Part shown: in pieces, positions 42,997 through 50,695 of the stretch
Layout of the letters: every line of letters begins with the position of its first letter
How positions within the stretch are numbered: position 1 is the stretch's first letter
Assembly: GCF_000283655.1 (NCBI RefSeq)
Contig: NC_016587.1
Location: forward strand, 434,001-498,000
From: Azospirillum lipoferum 4B
Lineage (GTDB): Bacteria > Pseudomonadota > Alphaproteobacteria > Azospirillales > Azospirillaceae
DNA length: 64,000 nt
Direction: 5' to 3'
Made by a program: the position numbers and the translations under genes
The notes under the pieces: model-generated
Databases searched by the model: none
Seen by the model: the letters and a program-made list of their open reading frames with translations, nothing else
What the model was told of the DNA's origin: nothing

Positions 42997-44013
42997 ATGA
43001 AGACCCTTGCCTCCGCCGTCCTGCTCGCCGCCACCGCGCTCACCGGCCTCGCCGGCTGGGGTGCGCCGGCCGCCGCCGCCGATGCGCTGACCTTGCAGCT
43101 GAAATGGGTCACCCAGGCCCAGTTCGCCGGCTATTACGTCGCGGCCGCCAAGGGCTTCTACAAGGACGCCGGACTGGACGTCACCATCAAGGCCGGCGGC
43201 CCCGACATCAACCCGACCCAGATCATCGCCGCCGGCGGCGCCGACGTGATCGTCGACTGGATGCCATCGGCGCTCGCCAGCCGGGAAAAGGGCGTGCCGC
43301 TGGTCAACATCGCCCAGATGTTCCAGAAGTCGGGCATGATGCTGACCTGCCGCAAGGACGCCAACATCAAGGATCCGAAGGACTTCAAGGGCAACACGCT
43401 GGGCGTCTGGTTCTCCGGCAACGAATATCCGTTCCTGTCCTGGATGAGCAAGCTGGGCTATTCCACCTCCGGCTCCAGCCCCGACGTCAAGGTGCTGAAG
43501 CAGGGCTTCAACGTCGATCCGCTGCTGCAGAAGCAGGCGGCCTGCATCTCCACCATGACCTACAACGAATATTGGCAGCTGATCGAAGCCGGCATGAAGG
43601 CCGACGAGCTGACCGTCTTCAAATACCAGGACCAGGGCGTCGCGACGCTGGAGGACGGGCTCTACGCCACCGAGAAGTCGCTGTCCGATCCCAAGATCGT
43701 CGAAAAGCTGGCGAAATTCGTCAAGGCCTCGGCCAAGGGCTGGGAGTATGCCGCCAAGAACCAGGCGGAGGCGGTGAAGATCGTGCTGGAGAACGACACC
43801 ACCGGCGCCCAGACCGAGGAACACCAGACCACCATGATGCAGGAGGTCGCCAAGCTGATCGAGGGCGGCGCCAAGGGCACCGGCTATCTCGACCCGGCCG
43901 ACTTCAACCGCACGGTGGACATCCTGATGTCGGGCGCCTCGGCGCCGGTGATCTCCAAGAAGCCGGAGGGCGCCTTCAGCCACGCGGTGTTCGACGCGGC
44001 GGCCAAGCTGTAA
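42997..44013 (+). CDS. ABC transporter substrate-binding protein, NMT1/Thi5-like family
   Basis: 338-residue periplasmic binding protein. The signal peptide ends APAAAAD (cleavage near residue 28), followed by LQLKWVTQAQFAGYYVAAAKGFYKDAGLDV, the family signature for NMT1/THI5-like binding proteins. Typical ligands are thiamine pyrimidine precursors, riboflavin or other heteroaromatics, sometimes hydantoins or pyrimidine nucleobases; the true ligand is not identifiable here. CISTMTYNEYWQ carries a Cys reminiscent of thiamine-precursor proteins. A strong terminator at 44033-44063 ends the operon, so the downstream gntR is a separate unit. The reductive pyrimidine genes at 57-63.6 kb make a pyrimidine link plausible but not proven. 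Confidence 0.9.
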   Translation: MKTLASAVLLAATALTGLAGWGAPAAAADALTLQLKWVTQAQFAGYYVAAAKGFYKDAGLDVTIKAGGPDINPTQIIAAGGADVIVDWMPSALASREKGVPLVNIAQMFQKSGMMLTCRKDANIKDPKDFKGNTLGVWFSGNEYPFLSWMSKLGYSTSGSSPDVKVLKQGFNVDPLLQKQAACISTMTYNEYWQLIEAGMKADELTVFKYQDQGVATLEDGLYATEKSLSDPKIVEKLAKFVKASAKGWEYAAKNQAEAVKIVLENDTTGAQTEEHQTTMMQEVAKLIEGGAKGTGYLDPADFNRTVDILMSGASAPVISKKPEGAFSHAVFDAAAKL

Positions 44014-44032
44014 GGCTGCCAAAGGCCGGAAA

Positions 44033-44063
44033 GAAGGGGTGGTCCGCCACCCCTTCTGCTTTT
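44033..44063 (+). terminator. Rho-independent terminator of the ABC importer operon
   Basis: Perfect 10-bp stem GAAGGGGTGG / CCACCCCTTC with TCCG loop, followed by TGCTTTT. It lies 20 bases after the binding-protein stop. Confidence 0.85.
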
Positions 44064-44129
44064 CAGTCCCCCTATTCACAAGACAGACGTGCATTTCTGC
44101 CGGTAAAAGACTTTCCGCACGGGGAGCGC

Positions 44130-44145
44130 AAGAGATATATTAGTA
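44130..44145. promoter_or_regulatory. Uronate-regulon operator upstream of gntR1
   Basis: AAGAGATATATTAGTA; the right half TATATTAGTA is identical to the kduI site. It overlaps a plausible -10 TATATT (44136-44141) with TTTCCG 18 bases upstream, and ends 22 bases before the gene start, consistent with autorepression. Confidence 0.55.
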
Positions 44146-44167
44146 AGCACGGCGTCACGCCGCTGAC

Positions 44168-44941
44168 ATGAACGGATCGAACATGGATTCCAACGCGGCC
44201 GATATGAATCTGGCGGATGCGACCGCACCGGCGCGCCGCCGCCGCCGCCGGCCCGCCAGCGCCACCGCAAGGCCGGCCCATCGCGGCGCCACCGTGTCGG
44301 GCACCATCTACCGCGATCTGCGCGACGACATCGTCTCATTGCGCCGCAAGCCGGGCGAACCGCTGATCGAAAAGGAAGTGGCCGATACCTATGGCGTCAG
44401 CCGCACGCCCGTTCGCGAGGCGATGCTGAAGCTGGCCGACGAAGGGCTGTTGGAGGTGTTCCCGCAATCCGGCACCTTCGTCGCCCGCATCCCCTTGAGC
44501 GCCCTGCCCGAAGCCATCGCCATCCGCCGCGCGCTGGAAGAGGCGACGGTGCGCTATGCCGCAGAGCAGGCGACCGGCAGCCAGGTGGCCCGCCTGCGCG
44601 CCAATCTGGAGCTGCAGCGGGAGATGCAGGAGGCCGGCAATTTCGACGGCTTCCACGATGCCGACGAGGATTTCCACGCGCTGCTGGCGGAGATATCGGG
44701 CTATCCCGGCTTCTGGACGCTGACCCAGCAGGTGAAGCGGCAGGTCGACCGCTACCGCCATCTGACGCTGCCGGTCGCCGGCCGGATGGAAAAGGCCCTT
44801 GCCGAACACAGCGCCGTGGTCGAGGCGATCGCCGCCCGCGACCCGGACCGTGCCGTCGCCGAGCTGCGCCGCCACCTGACCGACCTTCAGCTGGGCATCG
44901 CCGACGTTCAGCGGACCAATCCGCACTATTTCACCAGCTGA
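44168..44941 (+). CDS. GntR/FCD-family regulator 1 of the uronate region
   Basis: 257-residue GntR-type repressor: after a basic, low-complexity N-terminus (ARRRRRRPASAT), the winged helix has YGVSRTPVREAMLKLADEGLL and the FCD effector-binding domain contains EEATVRYAAEQATGSQVARL with HDADEDFHALLAEIS, whose His and Asp residues usually bind a metal that contacts sugar acids. FCD regulators of this kind (UxuR, ExuR, KdgR-like) respond to uronates. A second paralogue at 49874 shares most of its sequence, including PQSGTFVARIPL. An operator-like site sits 22 bases upstream of this gene and similar sites lie before mgsA, kduI and uxaC, supporting a uronate-regulon role. Confidence 0.88.
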   Translation: MNGSNMDSNAADMNLADATAPARRRRRRPASATARPAHRGATVSGTIYRDLRDDIVSLRRKPGEPLIEKEVADTYGVSRTPVREAMLKLADEGLLEVFPQSGTFVARIPLSALPEAIAIRRALEEATVRYAAEQATGSQVARLRANLELQREMQEAGNFDGFHDADEDFHALLAEISGYPGFWTLTQQVKRQVDRYRHLTLPVAGRMEKALAEHSAVVEAIAARDPDRAVAELRRHLTDLQLGIADVQRTNPHYFTS

Positions 44942-44966
44942 CTGCGGCGGGGGCGGCAGGCCGCCC

Positions 44967-45413
44967 TCACACCGTCCGCGTCTCGTAGTCGGTGAAGCTC
45001 GCCTTGCGCGGGATGTAACCGCTGGCGAAATGGGACGAGGACACGATCATGTCGGCGGTGGCCTCGTTGCAGGCCATCGGGATGTTGTACAGCGTGGCAA
45101 GGCGGGTCAGCGCCTTCACGTCCACGTCATGCGGCTGGGCGGTCATCGGATCGACGAAGAAGACCAGCAGGTCGATCCGCCCCTCCGCGATCATCGCGCC
45201 GATCTGCTGGTCGCCGCCGAGCGGGCCGCTCTTCAGCGGGGTCACGTCGAGAGTGGGGTGGGCGGCGCGCACCTTCTGGCCGGTGGTGCCGGTCGCCCAG
45301 AAGGCGTTCCCGTCCAGCGTGGCGATGTTGGCGCCGATCCAGGCGATGAGATCCGCCTTGCGGGCGTCATGGGCGACAAGGGCGATGCGCTTGCGCGGCT
45401 GCTGGGCGGTCAT
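44967..45413 (-). CDS. mgsA: Methylglyoxal synthase
   Basis: 148-residue enzyme converting dihydroxyacetone phosphate to methylglyoxal and phosphate. It has [29 protein letters not shown] (phosphate loop), the catalytic Asp region [14 protein letters not shown] and [11 protein letters not shown] plus [11 protein letters not shown] at the end, all characteristic. The start at 45413 fits the family length. Its promoter region, at 45441-45456, contains an operator-like site shared with gntR1, kduI and uxaC, so it belongs to the uronate control region by regulation. This is unusual, since most bacterial mgsA genes are not linked to uronate catabolism. No glyoxalase is near. Confidence 0.94.
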   Translation of the reverse strand: MTAQQPRKRIALVAHDARKADLIAWIGANIATLDGNAFWATGTTGQKVRAAHPTLDVTPLKSGPLGGDQQIGAMIAEGRIDLLVFFVDPMTAQPHDVDVKALTRLATLYNIPMACNEATADMIVSSSHFASGYIPRKASFTDYETRTV

Positions 45414-45440
45414 GGATTTGGTCTCCGGAGAATGCCGCTC

Positions 45441-45456
45441 TACTGATATATTAGAT
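45441..45456. promoter_or_regulatory. Uronate-regulon operator upstream of mgsA
   Basis: TACTGATATATTAGAT, 12 of 16 identical to the kduI site. On the minus strand it overlaps a candidate -10 (TATCAG, 45448-45443) with TTGCGC 17 bases upstream, 28 bases before the mgsA start. Confidence 0.55.
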
Positions 45457-45819
45457 TGGCCGCAGGCGCAACGCGGGGGCCGCGTCCGGCCAAGCTCCAT
45501 TGCGTTTGGGTTAGGAGCGGCGGCTTTCCGTTGCGGATGCCCTTCTCCCCTTGCGGGGCGGGATCGGCCAAACGCCAACGGCGTTTTGCCGACCCGCGGG
45601 TTGGGATGAGGGGTGCTGCGGCCGTAGGCCGTTGGAAATACTAGATTTGCGTCCCCTCACCCCAACCCCTCTCCCACAAGGGGAGAGGGGCTTTGTCTGT
45701 GAACAAAATCCGTATGCGATAGCCCTGTCCAACCGGCCGGCACGGCATTCCCGCGATTTTGTCGCGCATTCTCCGCCGGGTGAAATGTCCGACCCTCCAT
45801 CATTAGAGCTTGCCCGTTT

Positions 45820-45835
45820 TACTAGTATATTAGTA
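45820..45835. promoter_or_regulatory. Uronate-regulon operator and promoter upstream of kduI
   Basis: TACTAGTATATTAGTA is a near-perfect 16-bp palindrome (14 of 16 symmetric positions). It lies between TTGCCC (45810-45815) and TATGAT (45834-45839), i.e. in the spacer of an 18-spaced promoter, as expected for repression of the kduI operon. Confidence 0.65.
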
Positions 45836-45893
45836 TGATCGAGACAGACTCGCCGGATCGCCGGCCATCCCGAATTCGAAGGACCCGACCGAC

Positions 45894-46730
45894 ATGAAAA
45901 TCTCCGTCCGCCACGCTTCCCACCCCGATGCGGTGCGCAGCTTCGATTCCGAGACGCTGCGCGACCATTTCCTGGTCCCGACCCTGTTCGAGGCGGACGA
46001 GACCGTCTTCACCTACAGCCATGTCGACCGTTTCGTCGTCGGCGGCGCCATGCCGGTCGCCGGGCCGGTCAAGCTGGTGTCGTCCAAGGAGATCGGCTCG
46101 CCCAACTTCCTCGACCGGCGCGAGCTGGGCGTGGTCAATGTCGGCGGCCCCGGCCGCGTCACCGTCGACGGCGCGGTGTATGAACTGGCGCCGCGCGACG
46201 CCCTCTATGTCGCGATGGGCAGCAAGGACGTCACCTTCGAAAGCCTGGACCGCAGCGAGCCGGCCAAATTCTACCTGAACAGCACGCCGGCCCATGCGCG
46301 GTTCGAGACGATGAAGATCTCCATCGGGCAGGCCAAGGCCGTGCATCTGGGCGACCCGGCCCAGTCGAACGAGCGCACCATCTACCAGATGATCCACCCG
46401 GACGTGGTGCGCACGGCGCAGCTGGTGCTTGGCATGACCGTGCTGAAGCCGAACAACATGTGGAACACGATGCCGTGCCACACCCATGACCGGCGCTGCG
46501 AGGTCTATTTCTACTTCGACCTGCCGGAGGATGCCCGCGTCTTCCACCTGATGGGCGAGCCGGAGCAGACCCGCCACATCGTCGTCGCCAACGAGCAGGC
46601 CGTGATCTCCCCGCCCTGGTCGATCCATTCCGGCGTCGGCACCCGCAACTACACCTTCATCTGGGCGATGGGCGGCGACAACCAGGACTTCACCGACATG
46701 GACTTCGTTGCCATGGACCGCCTGCGCTGA
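45894..46730 (+). CDS. kduI: 5-keto-4-deoxyuronate isomerase
   Basis: 278-residue cupin-type isomerase converting 4-deoxy-L-threo-5-hexosulose uronate into 2,5-diketo-3-deoxygluconate, a step in pectin, hyaluronan or alginate-oligomer degradation. It begins MKISVRHASHPDAVRSFD, contains LGVVNVGGPGRVTVDG and the metal-binding MPCHTHDRRCEVYFYFDLPE block. It is first in the kduI-kduD-kdgF group, with kduD 14 bases downstream. The upstream operator-promoter region suggests repression by the FCD regulator. The start ATG 45894 has a weak ribosome-binding site but fits the family. Confidence 0.95.
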   Translation: MKISVRHASHPDAVRSFDSETLRDHFLVPTLFEADETVFTYSHVDRFVVGGAMPVAGPVKLVSSKEIGSPNFLDRRELGVVNVGGPGRVTVDGAVYELAPRDALYVAMGSKDVTFESLDRSEPAKFYLNSTPAHARFETMKISIGQAKAVHLGDPAQSNERTIYQMIHPDVVRTAQLVLGMTVLKPNNMWNTMPCHTHDRRCEVYFYFDLPEDARVFHLMGEPEQTRHIVVANEQAVISPPWSIHSGVGTRNYTFIWAMGGDNQDFTDMDFVAMDRLR

Positions 46731-46744
46731 GGCCGGAGGCAGCC

Positions 46745-47542
46745 ATGACCGGATCCATGAGCAAGCCCTTCGATCTGTCCGGCCGGACGGCGCTGGTCAC
46801 CGGCGCCAACACCGGCATCGGCCAGGCCATCGCCGTGGCGCTGGCCGAGGCCGGCGCCGACGTGGCGGTGGCCGGCCGCACCCCGCCGGTGGAAACGCAG
46901 GAGATGGTGGAGCGCGCCGGCCGGCGCTTCGTCGCCATCTCCGCCGACTTCACCAGCATCGAACCGGTCCCCCGCATCATGGAAGAGGCGGTCGCAGGGC
47001 TGGGCCATGTCGACATCCTGGTCAACAATGCCGGCATCATCCGGCGCGCCGATTCCATCGACTTCAGCGAAGCCGACTGGGACGACGTGATGAACGTCAA
47101 CATCAAGTCGGTGTTCTTCCTCTGCCAGGCCTTCGCCCGCCATGTCTTCGCGCGCCGGGCAGCGGGTGGGAACTCGGGTGAGGACGCCAAGGGCAAGATC
47201 ATCAACATCGCCTCGATGCTGTCCTTCCAGGGCGGCATCCGGGTGCCGTCCTACACGGCCTCCAAAAGCGGCATCGCCGGCGTCACCAAGCTTCTGGCCT
47301 GCGAATGGGCGGGCAAGGGCATCAACGTGAACGCCATCGCTCCGGGCTATGTCGAGACCAACAACACCACGGCTCTGCGCGCCGACGAGACGCGCAATGC
47401 CGAGATCCTGGCGCGCATCCCGGCCGGGCGCTGGAGCGTGCCATCCGACATGGCCGGTCCGGCGGTGTTCCTGGCCTCCGACGCCTCGGACTATGTCCAC
47501 GGCATCACCCTGCCGGTCGATGGCGGCTGGCTGGCGCGCTGA
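46745..47542 (+). CDS. kduD: 2-dehydro-3-deoxy-D-gluconate 5-dehydrogenase (KduD)
   Basis: NAD-dependent SDR reducing 2,5-diketo-3-deoxygluconate to 2-keto-3-deoxygluconate. It has TALVTGANTGIGQA (cofactor loop), NNAGI, and YTASKSGIAGVTKLLACEW with catalytic Tyr/Lys. The sequence WAGKGINVNAIAPGYVETNNT is characteristic of KduD. An insertion of about ten residues (AAGGNSGEDAKG) precedes the active-site strand, longer than in enterobacterial KduD. It follows kduI by 14 bases and precedes kdgF. GGAGGCAGCC precedes the start ATG at 46745. Confidence 0.93.
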   Translation: MTGSMSKPFDLSGRTALVTGANTGIGQAIAVALAEAGADVAVAGRTPPVETQEMVERAGRRFVAISADFTSIEPVPRIMEEAVAGLGHVDILVNNAGIIRRADSIDFSEADWDDVMNVNIKSVFFLCQAFARHVFARRAAGGNSGEDAKGKIINIASMLSFQGGIRVPSYTASKSGIAGVTKLLACEWAGKGINVNAIAPGYVETNNTTALRADETRNAEILARIPAGRWSVPSDMAGPAVFLASDASDYVHGITLPVDGGWLAR

Positions 47543-47554
47543 CGGGAACCAACC

Positions 47555-47587
47555 CCCGCTGCCGCGCCCGTCCGGGGCGGCGGCGGG
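47555..47587 (+). other. GC-rich hairpin between kduD and kdgF
   Basis: CCCGCTGCCGC at 47555-47565 pairs, with one G-T, with GCGGCGGCGGG ending at 47587. No T-run follows. It may stabilise the upstream mRNA or lower kdgF expression. Confidence 0.4.
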
Positions 47588-47614
47588 ACCTCAGGGGAAG
47601 AAGGAAGAAGACCA

Positions 47615-47992
47615 ATGACCACCGACGTGTTCGTGACCGCGGACGATATCCCGTGGCAGGATCTGGGCGACGGGGTGCGGCGCAAGATCCTTGGCTACAA
47701 CGACGCCATGATGATGGTTCGGGTGGAGTTCGAGGCCGGCGCCATCGGCGCGCAGCACCGCCACCCGCATGTCCAGTGCGCCGTGGTGGAGAAGGGCTCC
47801 TTCGACGTCACCATCGACGGCCGCACCAAGCGGCTGAACACCGGCGACGGCTATATGGTGCCGTCCAACGTGCTGCATGGCGTGGTTGCCCTGGAGCCGG
47901 GCGTGCTGCTCGACATCTTCACGCCGATCCGCGAGGATTTCCTGGGCGAGCCGGTGGCCTATGCCGCCGCGGCGGACGCGCCTTCGGCCTGA
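47615..47992 (+). CDS. kdgF: Cupin protein, KdgF-like
   Basis: 125-residue single-domain cupin. It has the metal-binding motif GAQHRHPHVQCAVVEKGSFDV (two His plus Glu) and the second cupin motif around NVLHGVVALEPGVLLDIFTP, matching KdgF, which opens unsaturated uronate monomers to linear ketone forms. It follows kduD in the same direction, 72 bases on, so the three gene products form consecutive steps. Only the homology to KdgF and position support this function. No secretion signal, so cytoplasmic. Confidence 0.88.
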   Translation: MTTDVFVTADDIPWQDLGDGVRRKILGYNDAMMMVRVEFEAGAIGAQHRHPHVQCAVVEKGSFDVTIDGRTKRLNTGDGYMVPSNVLHGVVALEPGVLLDIFTPIREDFLGEPVAYAAAADAPSA

Positions 47993-48041
47993 CCGGGCTC
48001 GGCTGTCGATCCCGATGGAGGGAGACGGCGAAGGCTTGCCA

Positions 48042-48467
48042 TCAGCCTTCGGCGCCTCCATCAGCGTCGGCACGCTTCGATCCCCGTGGGCCAATCGTTC
48101 GATGGCCGCTTGAAACCTGCTGCCGTGCAATGGCCTTGAGCTTGTGGCCAACCTCGACGATGGCATCCAGGGCCGGCACCAGTTCCTGGCCGAGCGGCGT
48201 AAGGGCGTACTCCACCGAAGGCGGCGTCGTCGGCTGGATGCTGCGGGTGATGACACCGCGGTTTTCCAGTTCACGAAGCCGTTGCGACAGGACCTTGGCC
48301 GAAATCGGCGGGATGTCGAGGCGCAATTCGTTGAATCGCCGTGGACCGGCGCGCAGGTGCCAGATCACGTTCGGCGCCCAGGCTCCGGCGATGACCGCCA
48401 TGCACTCGGTCAGAGCGCAAGTCTGCGGCGGAGGCGCGCTCCGGTTCTTTCTGACTTTCAAACTCAT
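48042..48467 (-). CDS. HxlR-family transcriptional regulator
   Basis: 141-residue winged-helix regulator of the HxlR group. The core reads CALTECMAVIAGAWAPNVIWHLRAGPRRFNELRLD with the recognition helix and ISAKVLSQRLRELENRGVITRS, typical for redox- or electrophile-sensing HxlR proteins; a single Cys pair (CALTEC) near the N-terminus could be a sensor. Start at 48467 fits the family length. It is divergent from the glutathione transferase gene, and the intergenic region holds an inverted GGTTACT/AGTAACC repeat. Control of the GST-NTF2-tautomerase operon is likely. Confidence 0.88.
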   Translation of the reverse strand: MSLKVRKNRSAPPPQTCALTECMAVIAGAWAPNVIWHLRAGPRRFNELRLDIPPISAKVLSQRLRELENRGVITRSIQPTTPPSVEYALTPLGQELVPALDAIVEVGHKLKAIARQQVSSGHRTIGPRGSKRADADGGAEG

Positions 48468-48478
48468 GAGAACGATCA

Positions 48479-48512
48479 GGTTACTGCAGGGAAACCTGAA
48501 TACGAAGTAACC
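48479..48512. promoter_or_regulatory. Inverted repeat between hxlR-like and gst
   Basis: GGTTACT (48479-48485) and AGTAACC (48506-48512) are inverted copies 20 bases apart, and a third related half-site, GGTAACTT, lies at 48534-48541. The position in the divergent region suggests an operator for the HxlR protein. Confidence 0.45.
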
Positions 48513-48584
48513 GATGGAAACTTGGTTGGCAAGGGTAACTTCGCTCAATAGAGTCCGGCCATCCCCACAACCAAGGAAGTTTCC

Positions 48585-49214
48585 ATGCGGCTCTACTTCA
48601 AGCCCGGCGCCTGTTCGCTGTCGTCGCGGATAGCGCTCGTCGAGATCGGACTGGCCTATGATGCCATCCGGGTCGACACCGAAACCGGCCTGACCGAAGC
48701 CGGGGACGCCTATCGCACCGTCAATCCCAAGGGCTATGTGCCGGCTCTTGAACTGGAGGACGGCTCCGTTCTGACCGAGAACCCGGCGATCCTTCAATTC
48801 CTCGCCGATACCCATCCCCAAGCGTCTCTCGCGCCGGCCTGCGGCACCATGGAGCGTGCGCGTCTGCAGGAATGGCTCAACTTCACCTCGTCCGAGCTGC
48901 ACAAGGCATTCAGCCCCTATTTCAGCGGACATCCGCTCGGAGAGGCGGAAAAGGAGCAGGTCGAAGGCCGCCTGGCCTGGCGGGTGGGGGATGTGGAGCG
49001 CGGCCTTGCCGACGGCAGGGACTTCATCCTCGGCAACGGCTTTACCGTGGCGGATGCCTATCTGTTCGTCGTCCTGAACTGGTCGGGTTTCATCGGGTTC
49101 GATCTCGCCCGCTGGCCGCATGTGGCGGCCTATGTGGCGCGCATCGCCACCCGGCCGTCCGTTCGCGATGCCATGCGTCAGGAAGGGCTGATTGCCGACG
49201 AGGCCGCAGAATGA
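48585..49214 (+). CDS. Glutathione S-transferase family protein
   Basis: 209-residue GST, distinct from the one at 22162. N-terminal domain: MRLYFKPGACSLSSRIALVE (Cys/Ser active-site region), then NPKGYVPALELEDGSVLTENPAIL, the glutathione-binding cis-proline loop. The C-terminal domain has the NGFTVADAYLFVVLNW capping box. It is similar to bacterial beta-class GSTs. The downstream NTF2-like gene overlaps by ATGA, and the tautomerase follows, forming a small detoxification or aromatic-degradation operon under the divergent HxlR gene. Confidence 0.93.
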   Translation: MRLYFKPGACSLSSRIALVEIGLAYDAIRVDTETGLTEAGDAYRTVNPKGYVPALELEDGSVLTENPAILQFLADTHPQASLAPACGTMERARLQEWLNFTSSELHKAFSPYFSGHPLGEAEKEQVEGRLAWRVGDVERGLADGRDFILGNGFTVADAYLFVVLNWSGFIGFDLARWPHVAAYVARIATRPSVRDAMRQEGLIADEAAE

Positions 49215-49588
49215 CCCGGACCCTGAACGACATCGGCGACCTCCTCCAGGACTATTTCGACGCACTTTACTTCTGCGACGTCGACAAGCTTCAGAGTGTC
49301 TTTCACCCGAGGGCGATCTATGCGACCGCCGACGAGACGCCGCTGCTCTATCGCACCATGGAAGACTATGTGCCGGTCGTCGCCGCCCGCCAGTCGCCGG
49401 CCTCGCGCAACGAGGCTCGGCGCGACCATATCGACGCCATCGATCTGGCCGGCGAAAACACCGCGGTCGCCCGCGTGCGCTGTTCGATAGGCCAGCGCGA
49501 TTTCGTCGATTTCCTCACCCTGGTGCGCACGGATGGCCGGTGGCGGATCATCGCCAAGGTCTTTCAGATCATCGAACGCCAGCCATAG
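49211..49588 (+). CDS. SnoaL/NTF2-like protein
   Basis: 125-residue NTF2-like alpha+beta fold protein: DIGDLLQDYFDALYFCDVDKLQSVFHPRA at the start, and DFLTLVRTDGRWRIIAKVF near the end are typical. Such proteins can be small enzymes (isomerases, dehydratases) or just binding proteins. The start ATG overlaps the GST stop by ATGA, implying coupled translation. Function is unknown; the GST-NTF2-tautomerase order suggests metabolism of an electrophilic or aromatic compound. Confidence 0.88.
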   Translation: MTRTLNDIGDLLQDYFDALYFCDVDKLQSVFHPRAIYATADETPLLYRTMEDYVPVVAARQSPASRNEARRDHIDAIDLAGENTAVARVRCSIGQRDFVDFLTLVRTDGRWRIIAKVFQIIERQP

Positions 49589-49600
49589 GGAGCGACAGAT

Positions 49601-49807
49601 ATGCCGTATGTTAACATCAAGATCACGCGCGAAGGCGCGACGCCGGAACAGAAGGCCGAGCTTATCAGGGGCGTGACCGACCTTCTGGTGGACGTGCTGG
49701 ACAAGACCCCTGCGACCACCTTCGTCGTCATCGACGAGGTCGATATGGAGGATTGGGGGGTCGGCGGTCTTCCTGTCGCGGAGTACCGGAAAACCCTCGG
49801 CACGTGA
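49601..49807 (+). CDS. 4-oxalocrotonate tautomerase family protein
   Basis: 68-residue tautomerase-superfamily protein that keeps Pro1 after Met removal (MPYVNIKITREGATPEQKAEL), the catalytic general base. The pattern fits 4-oxalocrotonate tautomerase monomers or close relatives; Arg residues at usual positions (TREG) support it. It follows the NTF2-like gene by 12 bases and ends the three-gene unit. Natural substrate is not identifiable; some homologues act on halogenated acids. Confidence 0.92.
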   Translation: MPYVNIKITREGATPEQKAELIRGVTDLLVDVLDKTPATTFVVIDEVDMEDWGVGGLPVAEYRKTLGT

Positions 49808-49873
49808 TCGTGGGCTCCCGGCGAGCCCGGGCCTCGGAGACCGCGGTAGACCGGCCCTCCCTCGAGCCGGCCC

Positions 49874-50695
49874 TTAAACCGGGTCTCCCGGCGCGGTGAA
49901 ATAGCGCGGATAGTCGCGGCGGATGTCGGCGACCGAGATCTGCAGATCGTCCAGATGCTCGTCCAGCGCCCTGATGGCGGCTGCCGGATCGTTGGCCGCG
50001 ATGGCGTCGACGATGGCGGTATGCTCGGCGATCACCTCGGCGACACGGCCGAGGACCGGCAGGGTCAGCAGGCGGTAACGGTCGATCTGCACCTTGGTCT
50101 GCTGGATCAGCGTCCAGAATCCGGGATAGCCGGCGATCTCCGCGACCAGAGCGTGGAACGCCTCGTCGGCCTGATGGAAGCCGGGGAAATCGGCGGCCTC
50201 CTGCATCTCTTTCTGCAACTCCAGATTGGCTCGCAGCGCTGCGATCTGGCTGCGCGTGGCACGCGCCGCGGCATAGCGCACCGTCGCCTCTTCCAGCGCC
50301 TTGCGGATGGCGAAGGCTTCCGGCAGGCCGTCCAGCGGGATACGCGCCACGAAGGTGCCGGATTGCGGGAAGATCTCGATTAGCCCCTCGTCGGCCAGCT
50401 TCAGCACCGCTTCGCGCACCGGCGTGCGGCTGACGCCGTAGGTTTCGGCGATCTGCTTTTCGGCGATGGCGTCGCCCGGCTTGCGCTTCAGCGAGACGAT
50501 CTCGCCCCGCAGGTCGCGGTAGATGCGCGACGCCACCGTCGCGGCACGGCGCGGCGGGCGGACCGTCGCGGCCGGCACCGCAGCACGTCGGGCGGTTGCA
50601 GGGGCCAGGCCGCCTTCATCGTCTGTCGTCGCGACCTTCTTCACCGATGACTCCATTCCGGCAGGCATGTAACGGGGCGGCAGTCTTCCGCCCAT
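49874..50695 (-). CDS. GntR/FCD-family regulator 2, divergent to uxaC
   Basis: 273-residue paralogue of the regulator at 44168: winged helix with YGVSRTPVREAVLKLADEGLI, FCD domain with EEATVRYAAARATRSQIAAL and HQADEAFHALVAEIAGYPGFW. It is divergent from the uxaC-uxaA-EamA-kdgK operon, the usual position for a dedicated regulator. GAGGA lies seven bases upstream of the start at 50695. The shared operator motif at 50858-50873 lies in the promoter of uxaC, 163 bases from this gene. The two paralogues probably recognise the same DNA sequence but may differ in inducer. Confidence 0.88.
   Translation of the reverse strand: MGGRLPPRYMPAGMESSVKKVATTDDEGGLAPATARRAAVPAATVRPPRRAATVASRIYRDLRGEIVSLKRKPGDAIAEKQIAETYGVSRTPVREAVLKLADEGLIEIFPQSGTFVARIPLDGLPEAFAIRKALEEATVRYAAARATRSQIAALRANLELQKEMQEAADFPGFHQADEAFHALVAEIAGYPGFWTLIQQTKVQIDRYRLLTLPVLGRVAEVIAEHTAIVDAIAANDPAAAIRALDEHLDDLQISVADIRRDYPRYFTAPGDPV

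Larger units (their letters stand above)
45414..45893. other. Divergent mgsA/kduI region with operators and hairpins
   Basis: 480 bases without a gene. Beside the two operator-like sites described separately, it contains a long imperfect hairpin at 45558-45597 (GCGGG-CGGC-AAACGCC / GGCGTTT-GCCG-CCCGC), and a composite: GGTTGGGATGAGGGG at 45599-45613, inverted relative to CCCCTCACCCCAACC at 45653-45667, followed by the CCCTCTCCC/GGGAGAGGG hairpin ending at 45690. The layout resembles the 52410-52540 element. It may insulate the two divergent transcription units. Confidence 0.55.
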
